Shown: positions 1 through 9,849 of the stretch, in pieces
How positions within the stretch are numbered: the stretch's first letter is position 1
Layout of the letters: each line of letters begins with the position of its first letter
Assembly (NCBI GenBank): GCA_025558095.1
Contig: JAIVFI010000018.1
Coordinates: 496,001 to 560,000 of the forward strand
Length of the DNA: 64,000 bases
Direction of reading: 5' to 3'
From: Hyaloraphidium curvatum
Lineage: Eukaryota; Monoblepharomycota; Hyaloraphidiomycetes; Hyaloraphidiales; Hyaloraphidiaceae
The notes under the pieces: model-generated
Told to the model about the DNA's origin: nothing
What the model saw: only the letters and a program-made list of their open reading frames with translations
Databases searched by the model: none
Translations under genes and position numbers: made by a program

Positions 1-2
1 GG

Positions 3-713
3 CTTCCGCCGGAGGTCAACATGCTGCGTGTCACGGGTCGGCCAGAAAGGGCGGACCAGAGGCGTGGTGAATGGGGCTATGCTGACGATTTCGACGAGTC
101 CAAGCTTCCGCATGCGATTCGGACGCTCGTCGACCGCATCAGAGAGCAGCCCGGGCTCGCGCTCGGGAAACCGCGTGACGTCACCATCAACCAGCGTCGG
201 CATCGCTTCTTCCGGCTCGATCCGCACATCGATCCCCAAGATGATGGCGGCTCCATATTCATATGCTCGGTGACTGCAGGGACCGTGCTCACCCTGAGCC
301 CGCTCGACGAGTGGAAGCGGCACGAGGCGCAGATCGTTGCCGAGCGGGATCAGAAGGATCCGGAGTGGGCAAAGGGACTGGAATGGATACGGAGCACGCG
401 GTCGTACACTCGTGAGTTCTTCTTCGACGTGCTATCTCGTCGGGACGACTAAGCTGTCTGTTCAGCGCACGACATCGACGTGCTCCTCCCCCTGGGCTCG
501 GTAGCTCAGCTTAGCGACGATGCTCGTTGGACGTGGACTCACGCTACGAGGCTGGGTGTTGAAATCCCTGTCGATGAGGGAGGAAAGACCCGCTGGAGGT
601 TGGCGGACTGGTGGGGAGACCGGACCAGGACGATCGAAAGACGGGAGGAGAGGATCAGTGTAGTCGTTGCGTTCGGCGATCGAGAATACGGCTTCCCGGC
701 GAGGGAGTTCTGA
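3..713 (+). CDS. AlkB-like 2OG-Fe(II) dioxygenase (5'-partial)
   Basis: Probable Fe(II)/2-oxoglutarate dioxygenase of the AlkB superfamily, which demethylates nucleic acids or proteins. Seen: an HxD iron-binding motif (PHIDP) in exon 1; in exon 2 the pattern LLPLGSVAQLSDDARWTWTH, with the distal His; and an Arg-rich segment ending RISVVVAF, where AlkB proteins place the 2OG-binding Arg. Two exons are needed. The GTGAGT donor starts at 412 and the acceptor ends at 465, a 54-nt intron that joins the frames cleanly. The frame is already open at base 3 and the Met at 21 is followed by little of the usual N-terminal fold, so the gene probably begins upstream of the window. The specific AlkB subfamily cannot be told. 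Confidence 0.72.
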
Positions 714-832
714 AGGAGGAGTGATCGTTCTCGTTAGAATCATCGACTGGCAGCTTGCGTCGACAGATTGGACCCACCCGGGGCCGACGGGCGCTCAGGC
801 CTGCGGAAAAGGCGTCCGCATTAATAGCAGAG

Positions 833-2353
833 ATGGAGTGCCCACCGGAGGACGCGCGGAATCCCGTCAAGGTCGCCCTGGGGGTATTCCTGACGACGGG
901 TCTCGTCGTGTCGTTCATGCCGCAGGTGGGCGCGTTGTGGGCGAAGTGCGGCCTCCTGGCGCTCATTTGGTTTTATGTCACCATATCGTGATGGGTATCG
1001 GTCGCTACGCGCCTTCGTGCCGTTCTTGGAACCGCCGAACGCGTCGCTGAACTGAACGCAACGTCCCTCCCGGCGCGCTTCTATCGTGAACCTCTCCGTG
1101 TCGGCCGAAAGCACATCAAAATGATCCGCCTAAGATCATCGGAGGGCCTGTCGGCGCTTTTCGTGCTCTTTGCCGGGATCGCTGGCACGTCGACGCTGTT
1201 CAACGTGTGGGTTCTGCAAAGCGGGACCCTGGGGTGCTGCAAAGCCTGGGTGGGTTCTGCGTGGGATTGCTTGTGCCTTTGTGGCATTTGACAGAACGAA
1301 CGTCTCGCAGAGCCCGGCGTACTGCTTCGAGAACATCCTGGGCGTGATCCAGGTCAGCGTACAGTGGATGGCCCTTCACCTGGTCATAGGACTTTTTATT
1401 GCCTGCTACCCCGAGGCAAAGAAGTGGATTCCTCTTGGTGGCGGGCCGTCTGCCGAGCGCAGGGACACCATCGTGGAAACCGGGGACGAGGAAGTGGACG
1501 AGCACGGGGAGGCGCCGGCCTCGCCGCCCCTGCCTATCCCCAAACTCCCCTTTTCCCCGCCGCTCTCGAGCACGCCCGGCGGATCGTACGTCCAGGACTC
1601 GGTCGTCACGCGGCCATCGCGCTCCTTCATGCCGCCCTCGCCGCGCGGCAGCCTTTCGGACGACGAGGCGGACCTCGCCGCGGACGAGCGGACGACTCTC
1701 TTGCCCGGCCGCCCCGCGGCGGCCGCCGATCCCGCCGGCGGGTACCCACCTTCGGTGCCCCGGACGGCTCCCATTCCCGTGCCCTTCCTCCGCGTGCCTG
1801 CGGGCCAGTCGCCCTCTCACGCCTACCTCTCCGCCATTTCCGTCACCGCCCTCCTCGTTACCTACTTTGTCCTCTGCCTGCTCCTCTCCCTCCTCGTCGT
1901 CTTTCTGGACCCGCCCTCGGGGGTGGACCAGGGCTCCGCCGCGGTGCTCTACGCCGGCATCCTGGGGCTCATATCGACGGTGTTTTCGGCGGTGCAGTTC
2001 CTGCCCCAGATCGTTCACACCTGGCAGGAGGGCCGGGTCGGTGCGCTCAGCGTGGGGATGCTGGGCATGCAGGCGCCGGGGTCGTTCTTGTTCGTCTACT
2101 CGCTGATGCTGCAGCCGGGGACGAACATGTGGGCTTTGCCAGCCGCCGTTTCGTGCTGCGAGCTGACAGAGCGCTCCTCTGCAGATCGACGTGGTTCCCC
2201 TACCTCCTTTCGGGCCTCGCGCAGTCCTTCCTGCTCGGCCTGGCGCTGTGGTTCACCTACGGCCCGCCGCGGTGGGACGAGGAGAAGCGGGCGCGGGTGC
2301 TGAGGATGTACGACGAGGCGGAGGAAGATGCGGTGGTGGAACGGCCTCAGTGA
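833..2353 (+). CDS. PQ-loop repeat multi-pass membrane protein
   Basis: Membrane protein of the PQ-loop (SWEET / lysosomal transporter-like) class. Four exons (833-925, 1112-1233, 1295-2128, 2185-2353) give 405 aa. The first PQ motif is split by intron 1: FMPQ ends exon 1 and HIKMIRLRSSEGLSAL starts exon 2. The second is SAVQFLPQIVHTWQEG followed by GALSVGMLGM, the typical Leu-Ser-x-Gly pattern after PQ. Between them lies a hydrophilic Pro/Ser-rich loop of about 150 residues (roughly residues 110-250), long for the family and probably cytosolic. The last exon adds a helix and a charged tail ending VVERPQ. Intron 1 is 186 nt, far longer than the others here, so a missed small exon is possible. 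Substrate unknown; the family includes vacuolar amino-acid exporters. Confidence 0.78.
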
Positions 2354-2546
2354 AGCGGCGGCGCGCGGCTCGTGCAGATCTGGACATGGTTGTGGATTCG
2401 TTGGCGCTCCGAAATGCAAACACCGTGATATCCTAAGCTAAAGCGTCCTTTTGCCGACCACGAGCTTTGATAAGATTACGATCTTTTGGATATAGTGGGT
2501 TTCCCATCGCGATCTCGATGGCCAGCAACACAGGTAAATAAATGCC

Positions 2547-4178
2547 TCACTTCTGCACAGTGACGCCAGACAGGTCGCCGCCTTCGGCGTTGATCTGCAC
2601 GCCGTCCGTCTTGCCCGCCATGTCTCCCCCAACGGCGTTCACCTCCGGCCCCTTGGTCTCGGGCGCCATGTCACCCCCAACCTTGTTCACCTCCGGCCCC
2701 GAGGGCGGGCTCATATCGGCCGGCTTCTCGTCGGCCACAGCGGGCAGTGTCTGCACCGAGCTAGCCTCGGCGGGGGCGACGTGGTTCGCCGGGCGACCGT
2801 AGGTGCGGTTGTACACGTTGCCCGTCTTGAGTTCGCCCTCGCCAAAGTCTGCATTCGCCCTCGGCAAAGTCTGCAGCCTGGGCGACGGTGGCGCCGTGCG
2901 CGATCTTTTCCTGGCCCGAGAGGATGCGCTGTTGCGGGGAAAGTTGGCGATCGGTGCAATCTGGGACCGCCCGGGGGGGGACCGACCTCGACAGTCTCGT
3001 CCTCGTCCTGCGCGCCGTTCAGCGCAGCATAGTCCCAGGCCTTCGCGAAGCCGTACACGGCAACGGCAACCAAGCTGCCGATCAGCGGTCCAACCCAGAA
3101 CACCCACTGCGGTTGCGGACCCCCATCAGCAAAACGGAAAGCCCCAGCTGAGACAGCCTGAACCCATTCGCACTTGGTACGTGAAGTTCACCGCAGCCAA
3201 GGCGGCACCAAACGAGCGAGCGGGGTTGACAGAGCAGCCAGTGTAGGGGATCAGAAGCAAATGGCACGCGTAGACTGTGAGGCCGATCACGAGCGGGGCA
3301 AGCGGGCGGGAGTGGTTGCGCTCGGCGGCCATCCTGGCGGTGGTACATCGGATCAGCAGTGTGCCCCTGCGCGGAGATCAGCGTGACTGCTCACATGAGG
3401 ACAACAAAGCAGAGGAGGAAGGTGCCGAAGGCTTCAATGCCGACGGCTTGCCACACACCCACACCCGGGGCAACGCCGTTGACTCCAAGGATGCGGTTGC
3501 CGTTAACGTCGGCGGGGTAGAGGAGCCTGATGAAAGCGGCGCCGACGGTGGCACCCAGCATCTCCGCGATCACGTCTTTGTTGGTGAAGCGGCGTCAGCA
3601 TGACAGACAGCATCACACGGCCCGGATAGCGACTTACACATCAGGAACTTCGTCCAGGACATTGCCCCGATGGCAAACAGCGAAAAAGCGACGGCCGGGT
3701 TAAATACGCCTCCAGTGTATCTGTAAAGTCGAAAGTTCAGTCAAGGGTTGCACAAGCTTTGTTCCTCAAAGATTTACTAGCCTGTAGAAAGCGTAAATGT
3801 TTATGCACAGTCCCATGCCGAAGCACCAGGCGATCAGCTGCACTGCCGTGTCGTTGAGGATGAGAGTCACGGGGTTCTCGCCGTTGGGGTCCAGGTTCCC
3901 GGGGTTGTTGAGCCGCAGCGCGCTGTTGGCGCCGCCGATGCCGCAGAACACAAAGGCGGCCATGCCGACGAACTCGCCGCATGCCTGGATGAACTCTGCA
4001 GGGAACCGGCAGGGGATCAGTGACGGTTCGGCACGGGGACGGCCGGGGGCGCCCGAGCGGCCGTCTGCAACGTGTCCCCCCCCGCCCCGTTCGAATCAAT
4101 GTGCCCACCCTTGAGCAGCTTGTGCTGCGGCTCCCACTTGCCGGGGGTCAACTTGAGCCCGAAGAGAACGAACGACAT
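2547..4178 (-). CDS. aquaporin (orthodox water-channel type)
   Basis: Major intrinsic protein. Exons from the 5' end: 4178-4109, 3995-3782, 3720-3638, 3575-3395, 3333-3174 and 3106 downwards, then a last exon ending at 2547. The junction between the last two exons is not resolved. Both pore motifs are present: FNPAV in the first half and VNPARSFG in the second. The segment [11 protein letters not shown] before the second NPA supplies the His and Cys of a water-selective filter, with Arg from NPAR and a Phe in CFGMG, so the filter reads F/H/C/R as in mammalian AQP1. This predicts water rather than glycerol transport. The intron at 3781-3721 needs a GC donor to keep frame. The hydrophilic C-terminus carries three imperfect 16-residue repeats ([16 protein letters not shown] and relatives). 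Confidence 0.9.
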
Positions 4179-5031
4179 TTCCGACGGCTGTCAAGAGCTG
4201 CGGCAGGGCGAGAAGCGGGGGCGTGAGCATCTACCCGCGCCGATCTTCGCCAGCGGGCCGAACTGCGCGCTGGCGGCGAGTGCGGCCGCGCATTGGGGGA
4301 GAAACGCGCGCGGCCAGGCGGAAAGGGCGGGCGGGGTCCCGCCTGCGTTTCCCGGTGTCTCGAGCGACGCGTCCGCGCCGGCCGCCCGCAAGCGCCGTTG
4401 TCAGGCCGCCAACGACATGGGGCCGCGCTCACCTTGGCTGCGACGGGGGAGGAACGCGAGAGATTGGTGGGAAGCGGTGGGACCCTAGGCGGACCCCCCC
4501 CGAATCAGGCCCCTGCGGCCGTGGCCGATGCACCGCCTCCCGACCTCACCGGACCGCACGGACGGCCGCAACCCCGGAGATCGGCGCATGAAATGCGTTG
4601 CCGCACCGGGCCGCGCCGGATCCGGTTCGCGTTCGGGGTGGGATGCGGGAACGGCGCCGAATCGGTGACATCAGTGCGGACAGATCGCCGGCCGCTCGCC
4701 GGTCCGGGGTCCACGCACCAATCGCGAGCGGATTGCCGCTTTCGATTGTTCCCATCTGTTTGTTTCAGAGCCGGACACAATGGACCGGCTGCGACGGCGC
4801 GGCGGACAGCGGGTTGGTAGCGGTTTCGAGGCGCAGACCCTGTGTCAAATGTCGCTGTTAGACCTGCTCAACCGCTGCCGTTCGGAGTCCAACAGTGGAT
4901 TGTGCCGGCAGTTTGCCACGGAATGGGACCCGGCGATCACACCGCCAATGGGTTCTGCAGCGATTTCGAGTCCGGGGGCCATGTATTGACTCCGTCGCGA
5001 CGCCCCGCATCACGCCTCCCGCCCGTCCGAC
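4179..5031. other. intergenic region
   Basis: Upstream flank of the aquaporin gene and 3' flank of the LUD gene. Open frames here are short GC-driven shadows without domain logic. No RNA gene or repeat was recognised. Confidence 0.5.
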
Positions 5032-5938
5032 CTAGAACCCGAGCGACTCCTTGATGATCACCACGTGGAACCTCGGCGCCCCGAACGGGTTCTCCCCAAG
5101 GATCCCGACCTTGTTGTTGATCGCGCTCGCGGGCACCCCGTACGCCACGCGCACGCGCGCGCTCTCGAGCGGGTACGTGTACTCGGCGAGCCGCTTCTCC
5201 GCCTCGGCATCGTCCGCGACGATCTTATTCGCCCCCACGACGATGACCACGTTGCCGGCGAGCGTCCAGCCGTTGATCCGCGTGCCGGTGAGGTCGCACC
5301 CGTGGATGTTGCCCTCGGCGGCGGTCACGGAGTTGGCGGAGGAGAGGAAGAAGGCGGCCGAGGCGCCCTCGGCGATGTACTTGGCGTCTGATGGGCAAGG
5401 GGGCGAGGGATCAGTGATTGGAGGGGGTGGGAATGGGGGGGGACCCACAGCCGGCCCAGTCGCCCTTGGACTGCGCTTCGACGGCCTTCCCCTTGGTGTT
5501 GTCGTACAGCTCCGGGTTCTCCTTCAGGAAGTCGATGAAGCCGATCTATGGAGCCAAGGGGACAGCGGGTCCGGGATCAGCTTCCCCATCGCGTCCCCCG
5601 CCCGCCGCGCGCGGATCCCACCTGCACCAGCGTCGTCGAGTAGCCCATCCCGATCTTGCTCCCCGCCGGGATCAGCCCCTTGATGGCCTCGAGCGCGGCC
5701 TTGCCGTCCGCGACCACGTGGACGTGGTGCTTCTTTGCCTCGAGCGCGGCCTTGGCCTTGGCGATGAGGTCGTCCGAGGGGACGGCGGAGTCTGCGCGTG
5801 GCGGGGCGGGGCGGGTCAGCGCGGTCCGGAGGGGGGGAACGGCGGGGAAGGCGGACATTTGGCGAGCGAGGCCTGGAAGGCGGCGTCGGCCTTGAGCTGC
5901 TCGTCGCTCTTGGAGAAGTCGGCGGCGGAGACGGACAT
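5032..5938 (-). CDS. LUD-domain (LutC/YkgG-like) protein
   Basis: Single LUD domain (formerly DUF162), a family tied in bacteria to lactate utilisation and found as stand-alone proteins in fungi; the fungal role is not established. Exons 5938-5857, 5791-5622, 5545-5449 and 5387-5032 give 234 aa. Family hallmarks are the segment PAGSKIGMGYSTTLVQIG (about residue 70), an acidic and amphipathic middle region, and the glycine-rich LAGNVVIVVGANKIV block followed by a conserved C-terminal stretch with NNKVG. Introns are 61-76 nt, all with C-rich 3' parts. No signal peptide, so probably cytosolic. A TATA box lies about 80 nt upstream of the start. Confidence 0.85.
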
Positions 5939-6018
5939 GGCTGTTTGCGCGTCGGGCGAGGTTCGGGAGGGTCGGAGGAGCGCGATTGGATGCCGAGGGA
6001 TGGGGGGCGGGCCCGGGA

Positions 6019-6024
6019 TTTATA
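6019..6024 (-). promoter_or_regulatory. TATA box of the LUD-domain gene
   Basis: On the minus strand the sequence reads CCTATAAATCCC about 80 nt upstream of the ATG at 5938. It is an A/T island in very GC-rich DNA and sits at a suitable distance for a short 5' leader. Confidence 0.5.
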
Positions 6025-7448
6025 GGTGCGGACGCTGGTCCGTTTTGCCGATTCGTGTTTGAAAACGGACGCACCGTGCGGTAGGCCGGAGTTGCGTCAT
6101 CGGTGTGCGGGCGGGGCGGGCGGGCTCACCGGCAACCCCCGCGCCTGACGTGGACCCATGCTCCATCCCGGGCCCGGGAACTGCCGCCCGATGCCCGGAA
6201 AGCGCTGCCAAAATTGTGGTCGGGATTCCCGCCGGGTCGCCCGCGCGCCCGCGCCGGGATGGCGTGCTCTCGAAAGGGGTCCCAAGATGGAGGCAAACAC
6301 GACCCCGATCGGAAAGCCGGACCGACCGATGGGGTGCAAAGATGGTTCCGACGGCTCTATTTCTCTTCCGAAAATTACGATCGAGGCGGGTTGGGGGCGG
6401 AAAGGCAGCCGGTGCCCGTCCAGAGAGTGAGGGGTCGGGTTGGCGCCCGGCAACGGCCACGGTGGCGGCAGGTCGAGGCAAAGGGGGAAAAAAGGAGCGG
6501 TGGATGGAAATGAGCGATGCCGGTCGGCACGATCGGGGTGTTTGGAGAGTGTCGGGGCGGGTGGTGCTAGTGCGTGGGGCGTGTTGGGGCTGGAGTAACA
6601 ACGGGACCTCGGGCGGCGGCAGGGCCCGATGGCGCAAAGGAAACGGGCCGAAACTGACGGCTAATGGTGCGGGTCGTCGGCGGGGTCGCGGATGGGCCGG
6701 TGCCGGGCCCCGCCGGGGTGACGGAAAAGCAGCAAAAGCGCACGAGGGCGGGGGAGACAGACCGTTGGCGGCGGCTGGCCGGGCTCGGAAGCGCCCGAGG
6801 CCTGCGGAGGGAGCAAAGACTCGTCAATAGACGGGGAAAGAGCGACGTACCGGGGCAGCGGGGCCGACATGACGCCAGGCCCGCGGGTGCGGTCCACCTC
6901 GAGTCCGGCAGGCCGAGCTGTCAAAGTCCCGCGGACATCCCCGCGCCGCCCTCCAAGCGCATCCCCGTCCTCCGTCCCCGGGCGGCACCGCCAGACGGTC
7001 TGCCGGTCCGGTGCGCAAGGGCACCGCGGGTCCGAGCCCCTGCCCGGGGGATCGGGGGACCCGACGGGGCCGCCGTGGGTGCCGGGGACGCGTGGTGTTT
7101 GGGCAGCTGGGGGCGCCGGCGCCGGAGACCGGGCCACGGGTGTTGTGCCGGGGTGCCGGACGCACGTCTGCCGGGGCCGGGGAAGCGGCAGTGCGGTTGA
7201 ATGCTGCGGGAGCCGGGCGGGAGCGGCGGCGGGGCCGAGTGATGAGGCCACGGCGCGCGTCTGCGCGGCGGCCGGCCGGTGGGAGGCAGCCGGGCCCCTG
7301 GGCGAGGACCCCTGCGCAAGGGCGTGGCGGAAAAGCGGCAGGGGCCCGCGCAAATCGCGACAAGGACCGCGCAGGGGACCCGGGTTTGGCGGGTTTCGTC
7401 CCCCCGCAAAAGGCATATGGCACCAGCCCGAGTCCCTTGGTCCCCCCC

Positions 7449-7455
7449 ATAAAAG
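7449..7455 (+). promoter_or_regulatory. TATA-like box
   Basis: ATAAAAG in GC-rich surroundings, about 280 nt upstream of the ATG at 7734. The stretch between is very C-rich, as in fungal 5' leaders. Promoter assignment is an inference from position. Confidence 0.35.
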
Positions 7456-7733
7456 ACCGCACCGCCTCGCGTTGCCCTCCCGCACCCCGCAGGCCATCAC
7501 TCCGCGCGTGCAGACCGCCGCCGCCCTCCGCCGCACTCTTCGCGTGCCGCCTCGCGCCCTCCGCCGTCCGGTCTCCGGTCTCCGCCCCCGCTCCCCGCGT
7601 TTCCGGTGAGCGCCGCCGCGCCGTCCGCCGCCCCCGCCGTTCTGACTTTGCGCCTTTGCCGCCTGCCGCCTCCGTGTCTGCCGCCTCCTCGCCTTCTGCT
7701 GCCGCCTCTGACAGCCGCCCCCGACAGCCAACG

Positions 7734-9703
7734 ATGCGGCGCGCGCTGCTCGTCTCTGCGCTGCTCGCGCCCCTCGCGCCGCTCGTCGCCGCCTATGAGC
7801 CCGGCTGGCAGAACTCGTACGGCTCGCCCGGCGGCGACCGCGCCGGCGGCCACGACATCGACAAGCAGGGCGACACAATCATCGCAATGACCGTCGGCGA
7901 CGTGCCCGCCCTGTCGCGCCGCGAGCTGTTCGGCCGCCAGGTCACCGCGCCGCCCTGCCAGCCCGTCAACGGCGCCGCCGCCTGCGGGGGCGCCTCCGAC
8001 ATCGTGCTGCAGAAGACGGACACCAGGGGCAAGCCCATCTGGTGGGCATCGCGCGCTCCCCTGCCTCAGAATCGCCAGCTGATCGTGCCTCCCTCCCCCC
8101 CCCCCCCCCCCCCCCCCCCCCGCGATCAGGACCGCCGCCTTCGGCACCGCCGGCGCCGACGTCGCCCAGGGCGTCTCGGCCTCGACTTCCTCGTACTACG
8201 TCTCGGGCACCGCCTCGGGCCAGGCGTTCGTCGCCAAGCTCGCCGTGGCCGACGGCAAGGTCGAGGGCTTCACGCCCTTCTCGCCTTCCAACACCTTCCC
8301 CACCGACGTCAAGGTGCACCCCGTGACGGGCGACGTGTTCGTCGCCGGCTACGAGACCGGCGGCATCGACGGCTGCTTCGCCAAGGGCGCCGCCACCTCG
8401 GACGCCTTCCTGTGCAAGTTCAACCCGACCACGCTGGCCCGCGTCTTCTGCGTGCCCCTCGGCTCGACCGCCGGCTCCAACACCGTGGGCTTCCCCGACA
8501 GGCGGGACCCTGATTTCGGCTGATCTCCCCCCCCCCCTTCAGACCATGCACCCCGGCGGCTCCATCTCGTTCGACCACCACGGCTACGTCTACTTTGCCG
8601 GCACCACCACCGGCTCGGTCAACGCCTCGACGCCCAACCTCGGCGGCAAGGACGCCTGGGCCGCCAAGTTCGACGTGAACGGCAACCGCGTCATGGCCTG
8701 GAACTTCGGCACGGACAAGGACGACGAGGGCGCCGCCACCGCCGTCGACTGGTACAACGACTGGCTCTTCATCGCCGGCACCACGGACGGCGAGATGGCC
8801 ACGGACGGCGTGAACCACGGCGGCAAGGACTTCTTCCTCTCGCGCACGCAGAACCTCGACACCAACGACCTCAACTACACGGCCCTCTACGGCGGCCCCG
8901 GCGACGACATTGCCAGCGACATCCTCGCCTACAAGGAGCGCATCTTCACCATCGGCTCGCTCTCGCCGCAGGGCAAGGCCCCGTGGGTCAACGACACAGT
9001 GTACCTCTTCTACGGCGCCGACACGTGGGGCGGCTGGGACTTTGTCACCTGCGAGCTCGTGCACGTCGACAACCGGTTCGCCGACACGTACCCCTACGTC
9101 GCCACGGGCGTGATGAAGTGGTGCTCGCTCTGGGGCTCGAGCAACGACGACTACGGCCGGAGGTGGACCCGCCCGGGCCTCGCGCACCGCGATCATCGCT
9201 GATCTCCCCCCCCCTTTTCCAGCGTCCGCATCGATGAGGGCTGGAACCTCACCTACGACGGCGACACCAAGGGCCAGTGGGGCACCTACACCGGCACCCC
9301 CCTCCCCTTCCGCGGCGGCGAGACCGACGTGGTCCTGCAGCAGTACTACGAGTACGAGACGCCCGTCTGGGCCACCAAGACCGCCAACGCCGCCGCCTCG
9401 ACCCTCCGCGCGGGTCTGACCTGCTCTGGCGGCGCCCTCGCGACCGACCCCGCCGCCCCCACCATCCTCCCCGGCGCCACCACCGGCCTGCCCGTCGCCA
9501 CCACCGCCGGGCCCACCGCCACCGCGCAGCCCACCGGCTCGGTCGCGCCCACCGGCACGTCGTCGGCCCCGGCGACCGCCACGGCGACGGGCACCCTCAC
9601 GGTCGTCACCACCACCTCGCGCCCCGCGGGCGCCGGGTCGACGGCCGCGTCGATGGGCGCGCTGGTGCTGGCGCTGGTGTTTGCGGTGTTTGCGGCGCTC
9701 TGA
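7734..9703 (+). CDS. secreted, probably GPI-anchored SBBP/beta-propeller-like protein
   Basis: Cell-surface protein of 587 aa with four exons: 7734-8041, 8130-8484, 8543-9162 and 9223-9703. An N-terminal signal peptide (about residues 1-20, ending LVAAYEPG) precedes repeats that resemble SBBP/beta-propeller blades: DIVLQKTDTRGKPIWW, DAFLCKFNPTT, DAWAAKFDVNGNRVMAWNFG and DFFLSRTQ...LYGGPGDDIA. Each has an Asp-x-Phe/Trp-x-x-Lys start and a Gly-rich end. A Thr/Ser/Pro-rich stalk of about 70 residues then leads to a short hydrophobic C-terminus (ALVLALVFAVFAAL), the pattern of a GPI-attachment signal. SBBP repeats are best known from bacterial surface proteins, so bacterial ancestry is possible but unproven. 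Ligand unknown. Confidence 0.75.
8095..8121 (+). repeat. poly-C tract inside an intron
   Basis: A run of 27 cytosines between the branch-like CTGATC and the acceptor of intron 1 of the propeller gene (intron 8042-8129). It stands where a polypyrimidine tract would be and is likely length-variable. Confidence 0.9.
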
Positions 9704-9849
9704 GGGCTCGGATCGGACGGCGAAAAGGGAGGATCGGCGGCGGCGGGATGGGGGCGGGGGAAGGTCTGTGGCTATTGCTATACCGCTATCGCGGGCTCGT
9801 GTCACGATGAAGCAGCATATATTTGGCGTTGCTCCTCCCTTCCGTGCCA

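Larger units (their letters stand above)
5939..7733. other. long intergenic region between divergent genes
   Basis: About 1.8 kb separate the divergent LUD and propeller genes. Long open frames on both strands here change composition without domain content and are treated as GC artefacts. Two TATA-like sites, near 6020 (minus) and 7450 (plus), suggest a promoter at each end. No RNA gene was seen. Confidence 0.5.
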
